From: Nocardioides kribbensis
GTDB taxonomy: Bacteria; Actinomycetota; Actinomycetes; Propionibacteriales; Nocardioidaceae
DNA: 64,000 bases
Assembly: GCF_015070375.1 (NCBI RefSeq)
Contig: NZ_JADCLL010000004.1
Location: forward strand, 62,001-126,000
Direction of reading: 5' to 3'
Numbering within the stretch: the stretch's first letter is position 1; every line of letters begins with the position of its first letter. The translations under genes and the position numbers were made by a program. The notes beneath the pieces were generated by a model, which was not told the DNA's origin, searched no databases, and saw only the letters and a list, made by a program, of their open reading frames with translations. Positions 17,317-25,558 of this stretch are shown in pieces.

Positions 17317-18780
17317 TCAGTAGGCGACGGCGAGCGGGCGCTCGGGGTCGTGCTCGTCGTCGCGCAGGCGCGGTTCGACGTGGGGGTCGGCGCCGCGCGC
17401 GACGTAGTGCAGCAGCAGGCGCACCTCGACGACGGCGAGGACGGCGTAGACGCCGGTGAGCGCCAGCAGCGAGACCAGGGCCTCCGTCGGGCTCACCGAG
17501 GGCGACACGGCGCGCTCGGTGGTCATCAGGCCGAAGACCGCCCAGGGCTGGCGGCCCATCTCGGTGAAGACCCAGCCGAAGGAGTTGGCCAGCAGCGGCA
17601 TCAGCGGGAGGGCGACGCCCAGCCAGACCCAGCGCCGCGACGAGGGCGCCCGGCCGCGCCGGGTGGCCCACAGCACCGCGAGTCCGCCGGCGACCCCCGC
17701 GACGCCCAGGCCGATCATCAGCCGGAAGCTCCAGTAGGTCACCGGGACCACCGGGGTGTAGTCGCCCGGTGAGTAGTAGGCGGCGCCGGGGTCGGTGCCG
17801 TAGGTCTGCTCGTACTCCGCGCGCAGGTCGTCGATGCCGCGGACCTCGCCGTCGAGGTCGCCGGTGGCCAGGTAGGACAGCAGGTGGGGCACCCGGAGCG
17901 ACCACAGCTCCTCGGAGCCGTCGAGGCTGCCCACGGTGACCAGCGAGAAGGCGGCGGGCTGCTCGGTGTCGTAGAGCGCCTCGGCCGCGGCCATCTTCAT
18001 CGGCTGCACCTCGGTCATCACCTTGCCCTGGAGGTCGCCGCTCAGCGCCACCCCCGCTCCCGCGACGACGAGCACCACGGCACCGACACGGGCGGCCGAG
18101 CGGAACATCCCGCGGTCCTCGGACCGGTCCGCCCCGGGCCGGCTGCGGCCGGCGCTCAGCTGCCACAGCGCCACCCCGACCACGAACGCCCCGGCGGTCA
18201 TGTAGGCCGCCAGCAGCGTGTGGGGGAAGGTCACCAGCTGCACCCGGTTGGTCAGCACGGCCACGATGTCGGTGAGCTCCGCGCGACCGGTCACGGCGTC
18301 GTAGCGGTAGCCGACCGGGTGCTGCATCCAGGAGTTGGCGGCCAGGATGAAGTAGGCCGAGAGCACGGTGCCGACGTGCACCAGCCAGATGGTGGCCAGG
18401 TGCAGCCGTGGCGGCAGCCGGTCCCACCCGAAGATCCACAGGCCGACGAAGGTCGACTCCAGGAAGAAGGCGAGCAGGCCCTCGATGGCAAGCGGCGCTC
18501 CGAAGACGTCGCCGACGAAGCGGGAGTAGTCCGACCAGTTCATCCCGAACTGGAACTCCTGCACGATCCCGGTCACCACGCCGATGGCCAGGTTGATGAG
18601 GAAGAGCCTGCCGAAGAACCGCGTCAGCCGCAGCCACTGCTCGTGCCCGGTGCGCACCCACGCGGTCTGGTAGCCGGCCACGATCGCCGACAGGCCGATC
18701 GTGATCGGCACGAAGAGGAAGTGGTAGACGGTGGTGATGGCGAACTGCCAGCGGGCGATGTCGAGGGTGTCGAGGTCCAC
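17317..18780 (-). CDS. cydA: Cytochrome bd oxidase subunit I
   Basis: 487 residues. Haem ligands are visible: His20 (TVYHFLF, b595), His187 (FPHTLLAAYMTAG, b558) and Met355 (YWSFRLMIGLG, b558). The quinol loop is short and has the conserved LQGKVMTEVQPMKMAAAEAL pattern, as in short-Q-loop actinobacterial enzymes, and the GWVFTEMGRQPW block is intact. It oxidises menaquinol and reduces O2 in the cytoplasmic membrane. GTG 18780 is preceded by GGTGGAGG; a perfect-arm DosR-like box lies 58 nt upstream. First gene of cydA-cydB-cydDC-devR. Confidence 0.97.
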   Translation of the reverse strand: MDLDTLDIARWQFAITTVYHFLFVPITIGLSAIVAGYQTAWVRTGHEQWLRLTRFFGRLFLINLAIGVVTGIVQEFQFGMNWSDYSRFVGDVFGAPLAIEGLLAFFLESTFVGLWIFGWDRLPPRLHLATIWLVHVGTVLSAYFILAANSWMQHPVGYRYDAVTGRAELTDIVAVLTNRVQLVTFPHTLLAAYMTAGAFVVGVALWQLSAGRSRPGADRSEDRGMFRSAARVGAVVLVVAGAGVALSGDLQGKVMTEVQPMKMAAAEALYDTEQPAAFSLVTVGSLDGSEELWSLRVPHLLSYLATGDLDGEVRGIDDLRAEYEQTYGTDPGAAYYSPGDYTPVVPVTYWSFRLMIGLGVAGVAGGLAVLWATRRGRAPSSRRWVWLGVALPLMPLLANSFGWVFTEMGRQPWAVFGLMTTERAVSPSVSPTEALVSLLALTGVYAVLAVVEVRLLLHYVARGADPHVEPRLRDDEHDPERPLAVAY

Positions 18781-18837
18781 GCCTCCACCCTCGGGGCGCC
18801 CGCGCCGGGCCGCCACGGCACGACGGACCGCGCGGTC

Positions 18838-18851
18838 GGGACCTTCGTCCC
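18838..18851. promoter_or_regulatory. DosR-like box upstream of cydA
   Basis: GGGAC-CTTC-GTCCC matches all ten arm positions of the DosR core GGGAC-N4-GTCCC, and flanking TC and C also fit the longer consensus. It lies 57 nt before the cydA start in the 102-nt spacer after the neighbouring gene's stop. A weak second copy (GGGCC-CAGC-GGCTC, 18860-18873, seven of ten) has its centre exactly 22 nt further upstream. Confidence 0.68.
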
Positions 18852-18882
18852 CGCCGCGCGGGCCCAGCGGCTCGGCGACCGC

Positions 18883-19728
18883 TCAGCGGTCCAGCCGGTC
18901 GAGCACCGCCGTGTACGCCGCGACGTCGGCCGCGGGGTCGACCAGCGCCCCGAAGAGCAGCGCCCGCAGCAGCGCGGCGCGGGTCGCCGCACCGGCGTAG
19001 CGGTCGAGGCGGGCGGGGTCGGCGCCGCCGCGCACGAGGTCGAGGGCGGCGACCGCCTCGGCCCACAGCGGCGGGCGCCACGCCGGGTCGACGTCGACCA
19101 CCACCGGGGCCCCGGCGGCGTCGAGCAGCACGTGCCCGGCGAGGTCGGCGTGCACCAGCTGGTGGCGGGTCGCCGCCGGGGAGGCCGCGTCGGGGTCGAG
19201 CCCGTCGAGCAGGTCGGCGACGCGGCGCACGAGTCCCGCGGCACCGGCCGGGAGCGTGCCGGCAGCGGCACGCAGGTCGGCGCCGCCCGCGAAGGCCAGC
19301 CGCTCGGCACGGGCCCGGGCGTCGGTGCGCTCCAGCACCACCGCGGGCGGCTCGGTCACGAGCGGGGCCAGCCGGGCGTGCAGCAGCCGCCCCGCGGCCA
19401 GCGTCACCGCAGGGTCGAGGCAGGCGGTCGTGCCCGGCTCCCAGCGGCTGGCCGCCCACCCCTCGACGACCCAGGCGCCGTCGCGCGCCGGCACCGGCAT
19501 CGCCACCCGCAGGTCCTGGGCCCGGCGGTCGGGGCGCTCGTCGAGGCGCACGGCCAGGCGCGCCAGCAGCGGGCTGAGCCAGGCCTGCACGGCGGCGTCC
19601 CGACCGGGGCTGAGCACGAGGTCCCCGGCGCGCACGCTGTCGGTGAGCGCCCCGGGGAGCGGCTCGACGACCTCGGGCACCGCGAAGAGGTCGAGCACGT
19701 GGCTCGAGGGGGTCGCGGGGGTCGGCAC
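18883..19728 (-). CDS. TIGR02569-like protein (aminoglycoside-phosphotransferase fold)
   Basis: 281 residues. The C-terminal half has LVHADLAGHVLLDAAGAPVVVDVDPAW, resembling the HxD...D catalytic segments of APH/choline-kinase folds, although the usual HGDLHxxN is changed to HADLAGHV (Asn absent). The opening (VLDLFAVP...LPGALTDSVRAGDLVLSP) fits an actinobacterial family known as TIGR02569, of unknown role. The missing Asn suggests weak or no kinase activity. GTG 19728 begins head-to-head with the GNAT gene, 34 nt apart. Confidence 0.65.
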   Translation of the reverse strand: MPTPATPSSHVLDLFAVPEVVEPLPGALTDSVRAGDLVLSPGRDAAVQAWLSPLLARLAVRLDERPDRRAQDLRVAMPVPARDGAWVVEGWAASRWEPGTTACLDPAVTLAAGRLLHARLAPLVTEPPAVVLERTDARARAERLAFAGGADLRAAAGTLPAGAAGLVRRVADLLDGLDPDAASPAATRHQLVHADLAGHVLLDAAGAPVVVDVDPAWRPPLWAEAVAALDLVRGGADPARLDRYAGAATRAALLRALLFGALVDPAADVAAYTAVLDRLDR

Positions 19729-19750
19729 GGCCCGGAGGCTACCGGGGCGG

Positions 19751-19756
19751 CAGGAT
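19751..19756 (+). promoter_or_regulatory. -10-like CAGGAT of the GNAT gene, leaderless
   Basis: CAGGAT ends 6 nt before the GTG at 19763. No ribosome site intervenes, so a leaderless mRNA is likely. CAGGAT recurs at the same distance before two other genes in the window. Confidence 0.4.
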
Positions 19757-19762
19757 GGCGAC

Positions 19763-20287
19763 GTGCCCGACGTACGTGCCTCCGTCGCGGTGCGGCCGCG
19801 CCGCCCCGACGACCTGCCCGCCCTGGTCGCGGTGCTGGCCGCCCAGCAGCCCGGCTCGGGCTACCCGATGCGCTGGCCGCTGCCCTTCCCGGCCGAGGAG
19901 TTCGTGGTGCGCCCCGGCGAGCGCGCGGCCTGGGTGGCCGAGCGCGAGGGTCGCGTCGTCGGCCACGTCTCGGTCACCGACGTGCCGCCCGACATGGCCG
20001 AGGCCTTCGCGCGCCCGGCCCCCGAGCCCGCCCCGGCCATGGTGGCGGTGCTCTACGTCGACCCCGCGACCCAGGGCACCGGCACGGGCGGGCTGCTGCT
20101 CGACCGCGCCGTCGCCTGGATCCGCGACGCCGGGCTGCGCCCGGTGCTCGACGTGGCCCCGTCCCACCCGCGCGCGCTGGCCGTCTACCGCCGGCGCGGC
20201 TGGGTCGAGGTCGGCACCGCCCGGCCCGCCTGGCTGCGCGCCGACCGGCCCGACCTGATCCTCATGGAGCTGCCGCTCAGGCGATGA
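19763..20287 (+). CDS. GNAT family N-acetyltransferase
   Basis: 174 residues: opening VAVRPRRPDDLPALVAVL, then the acetyl-CoA site VAVLYVDPATQGTGTGGLLLDRAVAWI (motif A, the Q-G-T-G-T-G variant of Q/RxxGxG/A) and a closing strand HPRALAVYRRRGWVEVG. It acetylates an amine or peptide; substrate unknown. Its last 11 nt overlap the end of the convergent betaine-binding protein gene, so the two stop codons lie inside each other's coding sequence. Confidence 0.85.
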   Translation: MPDVRASVAVRPRRPDDLPALVAVLAAQQPGSGYPMRWPLPFPAEEFVVRPGERAAWVAEREGRVVGHVSVTDVPPDMAEAFARPAPEPAPAMVAVLYVDPATQGTGTGGLLLDRAVAWIRDAGLRPVLDVAPSHPRALAVYRRRGWVEVGTARPAWLRADRPDLILMELPLRR

Positions 20288-21293
20288 AGCCCTCCTCGCG
20301 CAGCCACTCCTCGGCCACGTCGGCGGCCTCGCGGCCCTCGACGTCGATCTCGGCGTTGAGGCCCAGCAGCACCTCGTTGGTCAGCTCGGCGGCCACCGGG
20401 TCGACGAGCTCCTCGATCTCGGGGTGGTCCTCGACCAGCTGCTCGCCCACCACCAGGGAGATGTTGTAGTTGGGGAAGTACTGCCGGTCGTCCTCGAGCA
20501 CGGTGAGGTCGAGGGCGAGGATCCGCCCGTCGGTAGTGAAGACCTCGCCGAAGGTGCACTCGCCCTGCGCCGTCGCGGCGTAGATCGCGCCGGTCTGGAA
20601 GAGCCCGATGTTGTCGTCGGGGGTGCCCTGGGCCTGGCCGCGCGGGATGTCGTAGGTCTTGAGCATGCCCGGCAGGCCGTCGGGACGGTTCTCGAACTCC
20701 GACTCCACGCAGAAGGTGCGCTCGTCGACGGGGATGTCCTGGATCTGCGAGAGCTTGGTGATGCCCAGCCGCTCGGCGCTCTGCGCGGTCATCGCGAAGC
20801 CGTAGGTGTTGTTGGCCGGGGTCGGCGGCAGCCAGACCAGGTCGTTCTCGGCCAGGTCGCGCTCGGCGACCGCCTCGTACTGCTCCTCGGTGCCCTCGAT
20901 CGGCTCGTCCTCGCCGAGGTAGGAGATCCAGGCGGTGCCGGTGTACTCCCACATCGCGTCGATGTCGCCCTGGAGCTGGGCCTGGCGCGCGGAGTTGCTG
21001 CCGGGGATGTTGGTGAGGTCGGTGACCTCGGCACCGGCGGCCTTCATCAGGATGAGCACGATCTTGCCGAGCAGGATGTTCTCGGAGAAGTTCTTCGAGC
21101 CCACGGCGATCTCGGTGCCCTCCAGCGAGACGCCCTCGAGCGGACCGGCCAGGGTCGCGTCGGGCACGTAGCCGCCGGCGGTGCCCAGGCCGCAGCCGGC
21201 GGGCACGGCCAGGGCGGCCACGGCCAGCCCGGTGGCGGCCAGTCGGCGGGCGCGCGTGCGCAGTCGGGTGGGGCGGGTGGCAGGACCGGTCAT
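20277..21293 (-). CDS. Glycine betaine/choline-type ABC importer substrate-binding lipoprotein
   Basis: 338 residues with a lipobox VPAGC. The OpuAC/ProX-type ligand domain shows IAVGSKNFSENILLGKIVLILMKAAG, MWEYTGTAWISYLGE and CTFGEVFTTDGRILALDL, typical of OpuBC/OsmF-like quaternary-amine binders. It delivers ligand to the two permeases and ATPase encoded just upstream; start ATG lies 1 nt after the preceding permease stop. The 3' end overlaps the GNAT gene by 11 nt. Ligand (betaine, choline, ergothioneine-like) is not decided by sequence. Confidence 0.88.
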   Translation of the reverse strand: MTGPATRPTRLRTRARRLAATGLAVAALAVPAGCGLGTAGGYVPDATLAGPLEGVSLEGTEIAVGSKNFSENILLGKIVLILMKAAGAEVTDLTNIPGSNSARQAQLQGDIDAMWEYTGTAWISYLGEDEPIEGTEEQYEAVAERDLAENDLVWLPPTPANNTYGFAMTAQSAERLGITKLSQIQDIPVDERTFCVESEFENRPDGLPGMLKTYDIPRGQAQGTPDDNIGLFQTGAIYAATAQGECTFGEVFTTDGRILALDLTVLEDDRQYFPNYNISLVVGEQLVEDHPEIEELVDPVAAELTNEVLLGLNAEIDVEGREAADVAEEWLREEGFIA

Positions 21294-21294
21294 C

Positions 21295-22113
21295 TCAGAC
21301 CCCCTTCGGTCGGGCGACGAACTCCAGGACCCGGCCCAGCCACTCCACGAGGAGGGCGAGCAGGGCCACCAGCAGCGCGCCGGAGACGACGAGTGAGTTG
21401 CGGAACAGGTTGATGCCGGAGACGATCATCGCCCCGAGACCGCCGGCGTCGATGAAGGTCGCCAGGGCGGCGGTGCCGACGATGAGCACCAGGGCGGTGC
21501 GCACGCCCGACATGATCACCGGCAGCGCCAGCGGCAGCTCCACGCGCAGCAGCACCGACGCCGAGGTCATGCCGATGCCGCGGCCGGCCTCGACCAGGGT
21601 GGGGTCGACGCCCTGCAGGCCGACGATCGTGTTGCGGAGCACGGGCAGCACGCCGTAGACCACCAGGGCGATGATCGCGGTGCCGAAGCCGAAGCCGAGC
21701 CACAGCGCGAGCAGCACGATCAGCCCGACGGCAGGTGCGGCCTGGCCGGCGTTGGCCAGGCCCACGACCACGGGCGAGGCGGCCTTGAGCCGGCCACGGG
21801 TCAGCGCGATGCCCAGGGGCACGGCGACGGCGACGACGAGCAGCCCGGCCACGACGGTGAGCTTGACGTGCTCGACCATGAGCGAGGTGACCGTCGACCA
21901 GGCCAGCTGGCTCTGCTCCACGGAGTCGAGGTCGGCGGTCTGGCGCCACACGACCCAGGCCCCGAAGGCCAGGGCCACCAGCACCGGCGGCAGCACGAGG
22001 AGCAGCAGCATCTCCGGGTCGAGGCGCCGTCCCCGGCGCTTCGCCGCCGGGGCCTCGCCGGTCGGGTCGACCGTCGCGCCGGCCGAGGCCGTCGCGTCGC
22101 TCGTGGCACTCAT
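21295..22113 (-). CDS. Quaternary-amine ABC importer permease (second)
   Basis: 272 residues, about six membrane helices, with an EAA-like coupling loop GLQGVDPTLVEAGRGIGMTSASVLLRVELPLALPVIMSG characteristic of OpuB/ProW permeases. A hydrophilic N-terminal stretch of about 33 residues precedes the first helix. ATG overlaps the stop of the ATPase gene (ATGA). It forms a heterodimer with the permease encoded at 23303-23944, which shares the same GVDPTLVE loop. Confidence 0.9.
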   Translation of the reverse strand: MSATSDATASAGATVDPTGEAPAAKRRGRRLDPEMLLLLVLPPVLVALAFGAWVVWRQTADLDSVEQSQLAWSTVTSLMVEHVKLTVVAGLLVVAVAVPLGIALTRGRLKAASPVVVGLANAGQAAPAVGLIVLLALWLGFGFGTAIIALVVYGVLPVLRNTIVGLQGVDPTLVEAGRGIGMTSASVLLRVELPLALPVIMSGVRTALVLIVGTAALATFIDAGGLGAMIVSGINLFRNSLVVSGALLVALLALLVEWLGRVLEFVARPKGV

Positions 22114-23306
22114 GCCCGCTCCCCCGCCGCCTGCTCGTGGGCCCGGTCCTCCACCGCGCGGTCCTCGAGCAGGCGCATGTGGTCGGTGACAGTGTCGAAG
22201 GTGACGATGCCGATGTAGCGGTCGCGGTCACCGGTGACCACGGCGGCGCCGTGGCTGCTGGTGAGCATGGTGTCGAGGGCGTCGTTGAGCGTCGAGCGCT
22301 CGTCGACGGTGACGAGGTCCTCGGTGGGCTCGACGATCCGGTCGCCCTTGAGCTGGCGCAGCCAGGGCCAGCCGCGGGGCCGGTCACGGTCGTCGAGCAC
22401 GATCACGGAGCGCTCGCCGGCCGCCTCGGCCCGCTGCACGGCGTCGGCGGTGGGCTCGCCGATGCGGGCGGTGACGGTCTCGCGCAGGTCGACCTCGTTG
22501 ACCCGGGCCAGGCTGAGCTGCTTGAGCGTGGAGCCGGAGCCCACGAAGTCGCTGACGAAGTCGTCGGCCGGCGAGGCGAGCACGACCTCGGGGGTGTCGT
22601 ACTGCGCGATGTGGCCGCCCTCGCGCAGGATCACGATCCGGTCGCCGAGCTTGATCGCCTCGTCGATGTCGTGGGTGACGCAGACGATGGTCTTGCGCAG
22701 CTCGCGCTGGATCGAGAGCAGCTCGTCCTGCAGTCGCTGGCGGGTGATGGGGTCGACGGCGCCGAAGGGCTCGTCCATGAGGATCACCGGCGGGTCGGCG
22801 GCCAGGCCGCGGGCCACGCCCACGCGCTGCTGCTGCCCGCCGGAGAGCTCGCGGGGGTAGCGGTCGCGGTAGCGCGAGGGGTCGAGTCCGACGAGGTCGA
22901 GCAGGTCGTCGACGCGGCCCTTGACCCGCGAGGCGTCCCAGCCGAGCATCTTCGGCACGATCGCGATGTTCTTGGCCACGGTCATGTGGGGGAAGAGGCT
23001 GCCGCCCTGGATGACGTAGCCGATCTTGCGGCGCAGCTCGTCGGCGCTGCTCTTCCGCACGTCCTCGCCGTCGATGAGGATCGTGCCCGAGGTGGGCTCG
23101 ATGAGCCGGTTGATCATCTTCAGCGAGGTGGTCTTGCCGCAGCCCGAGGGCCCGACGAACATCACGATCTCGCCGGCGGGGATGGTCAGCGACAGCGACT
23201 CCACCGCCGCGGTCTTCTGGCCGGGGTAGCGCTTGACGACCTCCTCGAGGCGGATCTCCGCCCCGCTGATGCCGCTGGTGTGCCCGGTGGTGTGCTGCGT
23301 GGTCAT
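22110..23306 (-). CDS. Quaternary-amine ABC importer ATPase with C-terminal CBS pair
   Basis: 398 residues. Nucleotide-binding domain: Walker A GPSGCGKTT (52-60), Q loop VIQGG, signature LSGGQQQRVGVAR and Walker B VILMDEPFGAVD. The region after about 270 holds CBS-like segments (ERSVIVLDDRDRPRG and SSHGAAVVTGDRDRYIGIVTFD), as in OpuAA/ProV, where tandem CBS domains sense ionic strength or nucleotide. Its ends overlap both neighbours by ATGA. It energises uptake of compatible solutes. Confidence 0.92.
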   Translation of the reverse strand: MTTQHTTGHTSGISGAEIRLEEVVKRYPGQKTAAVESLSLTIPAGEIVMFVGPSGCGKTTSLKMINRLIEPTSGTILIDGEDVRKSSADELRRKIGYVIQGGSLFPHMTVAKNIAIVPKMLGWDASRVKGRVDDLLDLVGLDPSRYRDRYPRELSGGQQQRVGVARGLAADPPVILMDEPFGAVDPITRQRLQDELLSIQRELRKTIVCVTHDIDEAIKLGDRIVILREGGHIAQYDTPEVVLASPADDFVSDFVGSGSTLKQLSLARVNEVDLRETVTARIGEPTADAVQRAEAAGERSVIVLDDRDRPRGWPWLRQLKGDRIVEPTEDLVTVDERSTLNDALDTMLTSSHGAAVVTGDRDRYIGIVTFDTVTDHMRLLEDRAVEDRAHEQAAGERA

Positions 23307-23944
23307 GCCCTGATTCCCTTCGAGATGGTGAGCCGCCCGAGGAGCAGCAGGAGCACGTCGGCCACGAGGGCGACGAGGACGATGCCGAGGGTGGCGACCA
23401 AGGCGTAGTTGACGGCGTTGGCGCCGCCGATCTGGGCCAGGCCGGTGAAGATGTAGCCGCCCAGCCCCGGCCCGAGGATGTACGCCGCGATCGCCGCGAT
23501 GCCCATCGCCATCTGGGTCGAGGTGCGCACCCCGGCGTGGATGACCGGCCAGGCCAGCGGCAGGCGCACCCGCCACAGCACCGCCAGCGGGCTCATGCCC
23601 ATGCCGCGCGCCGACTCCACCAGCGTCGGGTCGACGCCCTGGAGGCCGACCACGGCGTTGCGCAGCACCGGCAGGAGGGCGTAGAAGGCGACCGCGACGA
23701 AGGCCGAGATCGGCTGGATGCCGGTGAGGGCGAGCATGACGCCCACCAGCGCCAGCGCCGGGATGGTGAGGCCGATCGCGCTCAGCGCGTTGGCCAGGCC
23801 CTGGAGCCAGGAGTACCGCACGATGACGACGGCCAGCAGCACCGCCAGCACGCTGGCCACCAGCACGGCCTGCATCACCAGGCTGAAGTGCTGGAAGGCG
23901 TTGTACAGGAGCTGGTCCTGCCGTTCCCTGATGAAGTCCCACAC
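23303..23944 (-). CDS. Quaternary-amine ABC importer permease (first gene of operon)
   Basis: 213 residues with five or six helices and the loop GLQGVDPTLVESARGMGMSPLAVLWRVRLPLAWPVI. The N-terminus MWDFIRERQDQLLYNAFQHFSLVMQAV is typical of OpuB/YehW permeases. Short length (about 210-240) is normal for this family. First gene of the four-gene importer operon; the 138-nt upstream spacer holds several palindromes. Its stop overlaps the ATPase start (ATGA). Confidence 0.9.
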   Translation of the reverse strand: MWDFIRERQDQLLYNAFQHFSLVMQAVLVASVLAVLLAVVIVRYSWLQGLANALSAIGLTIPALALVGVMLALTGIQPISAFVAVAFYALLPVLRNAVVGLQGVDPTLVESARGMGMSPLAVLWRVRLPLAWPVIHAGVRTSTQMAMGIAAIAAYILGPGLGGYIFTGLAQIGGANAVNYALVATLGIVLVALVADVLLLLLGRLTISKGIRA

Positions 23945-23999
23945 GTCGCGTCCACCGCCTCCAGGATCCGCCGGGGGTCAGCGGTCCGCGGCCACCCCA

Positions 24000-24051
24000 C
24001 CACAGGTGTGGCCGGCGCGTCCCGTGATGTCACCCGGGTGGGTGAACACCC
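24000..24051. promoter_or_regulatory. Cluster of palindromes before the betaine importer operon
   Basis: Three short palindromes lie in the spacer between the cbs stop and the importer operon start: CCACA-GG-TGTGG (24000-24011), CACCCGGGTG (24031-24040, perfect) and GGGTG-AA-CACCC (24040-24051). The last two abut. They could be operator sites for an osmotic-stress regulator; on the minus strand they lie 55-108 nt before the first permease. No matching regulator gene is adjacent. Confidence 0.4.
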
Positions 24052-24082
24052 GTGACCCCCGCGGGGGCGACCATGCGCGGCC

Positions 24083-25489
24083 TCAGGAGCGCGCGAGGAA
24101 GGCCAGCAGGTCCTGGCGCGTGAGCACCCCGACGGGCTTGCCGTCCTCCTGCACGAGCACGGCGTCGACCTCCTCCAGCAGGTGCACCGCCTCGCGGGCG
24201 TCCTCGCCGGCGCCGATGGTGCGCAGCGGCGGAGACATGTGCTCCTCGACCGGGTCGGTGAGCCGCGCGGTGCCGGCGTAGAGGGCGTCGAGCAGTGCAC
24301 GGTCGGAGACGGCGCCGGCCACCTCGGCCGCGACGATCGGCGGCTCGGCGCGCACGACGGGCATCTGCGAGACGCCGTACTCCTGGAGGATCGCCACGGC
24401 CTCGGCGATGGTCTCGGCCGGGTGGGTGTGCACCAGGTCGGGCAGCTGGCCGGACTTGCCGCGCAGCACCTCCCCCACGGTCTGGGCGTGGGGGGCGCCG
24501 TCGCCGGAGGGGAAGCCGTACTGCGCCAGCCAGTCGTCGTTGAAGATCTTGGTCAGGTAGCCGCGCCCGGAGTCGGGGAGGATGACGACGATGACGGCGT
24601 CCTCGCCCTCGGGGGTGCCGGCCAGCTCGTGGGCCAGCTGGCGCGCGGCGTAGGCCGCCATGCCGCACGAGCCGCCCACCAGGAGCGCCTCCTCGCGGGC
24701 CAGACGGCGGGTGAAGGCGAAGGAGTCGGCGTCGGAGACCTCGATGATGCGGTCGGCGACACCGCGGTCGTAGGTCTCGGGCCAGAAGTCCTCGCCGACG
24801 CCCTCGACGAGGTAGGGCCGCCCGGTGCCGCCGGAGTAGACCGACCCGGCCGGGTCGGCACCGACCACCTGGATCTCGCGGCCGGCCGCGGCGGCCTGCT
24901 CCTTGAGGTAGCGCCCGGTGCCGCTGATCGTGCCGCCGGTGCCGACACCGCACACCAGGTGGGTGATCCGGCCCTCGGTCTGCGCCCAGATCTCCGGGCC
25001 GGTGGTCTCGTAGTGCGAGCGCGGGTTGTGGGGGTTGGAGTACTGGTCGGGCTTCCAGGCGCCGGGCTGGGAGGCCAGGCGGTCGGAGACGTTGTAGTAG
25101 GAGTCGGGGTGCTCCGGGGCCACCGCCGTCGGGCAGACCACGACCTCGGCGCCGTAGGCCTTGAGCACGTTGCGCTTGTCCTCGCTGACCTTGTCGGGGC
25201 ACACGAAGACACAGCGGTAGCCCTTGGCCTGGGCGACCATGGCCAGCCCGACACCGGTGTTGCCGGAGGTCGGCTCCACGATCGTGCCGCCGGGCTGCAG
25301 CGCGCCCGAGGCCTCGGCCGCCTCGATCATCCGGGTGGCGATGCGGTCCTTCACCGACCCGCCCGGGTTGAGGTACTCCACCTTGGCCAGCACCAGCGGG
25401 CCACCCGTCGCGGGCAGGTCGAGGGTGCGCGAGAGGCGCACCAGCGGGGTGTTGCCGATCAGGTCCAGGAGCGAGTCGACGTACTGCAC
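24083..25489 (-). CDS. cbs: Cystathionine beta-synthase
   Basis: 468 residues. PLP Schiff-base Lys47 in NPGGSVKDRI, substrate loop EPTSGNTGVGLAM, phosphate-binding GVGTGGTISGTG, and CPDKVSEDKRNVLKAYGAEVV fit the bacterial cystathionine beta-synthase family; the C-terminal 130 residues form a CBS-domain pair (VSQMPVVRAEPP, AVLVQEDGKPVGVLTRQDLL), as in the actinobacterial enzyme. It condenses serine and homocysteine to cystathionine in transsulfuration. GTG 25489 gives the conserved VDSLLDLIGNTPLV start. Divergent from the SGNH hydrolase. Confidence 0.93.
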   Translation of the reverse strand: MQYVDSLLDLIGNTPLVRLSRTLDLPATGGPLVLAKVEYLNPGGSVKDRIATRMIEAAEASGALQPGGTIVEPTSGNTGVGLAMVAQAKGYRCVFVCPDKVSEDKRNVLKAYGAEVVVCPTAVAPEHPDSYYNVSDRLASQPGAWKPDQYSNPHNPRSHYETTGPEIWAQTEGRITHLVCGVGTGGTISGTGRYLKEQAAAAGREIQVVGADPAGSVYSGGTGRPYLVEGVGEDFWPETYDRGVADRIIEVSDADSFAFTRRLAREEALLVGGSCGMAAYAARQLAHELAGTPEGEDAVIVVILPDSGRGYLTKIFNDDWLAQYGFPSGDGAPHAQTVGEVLRGKSGQLPDLVHTHPAETIAEAVAILQEYGVSQMPVVRAEPPIVAAEVAGAVSDRALLDALYAGTARLTDPVEEHMSPPLRTIGAGEDAREAVHLLEEVDAVLVQEDGKPVGVLTRQDLLAFLARS

Positions 25490-25546
25490 CCGGTCAATCT
25501 AGGGCCCGTTCACCCCTCCCGGCGAAGTGTGGACGGGCGTGCTCCG

Positions 25547-25552
25547 TAGAAT
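25547..25552 (+). promoter_or_regulatory. -10 hexamer TAGAAT of the SGNH hydrolase gene, leaderless
   Basis: TAGAAT ends 6 nt before the GTG at 25559, leaving no room for a ribosome site. It is the closest match to TATAAT among the leaderless promoters in the window. Confidence 0.55.
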
Positions 25553-25558
25553 CCCCGC

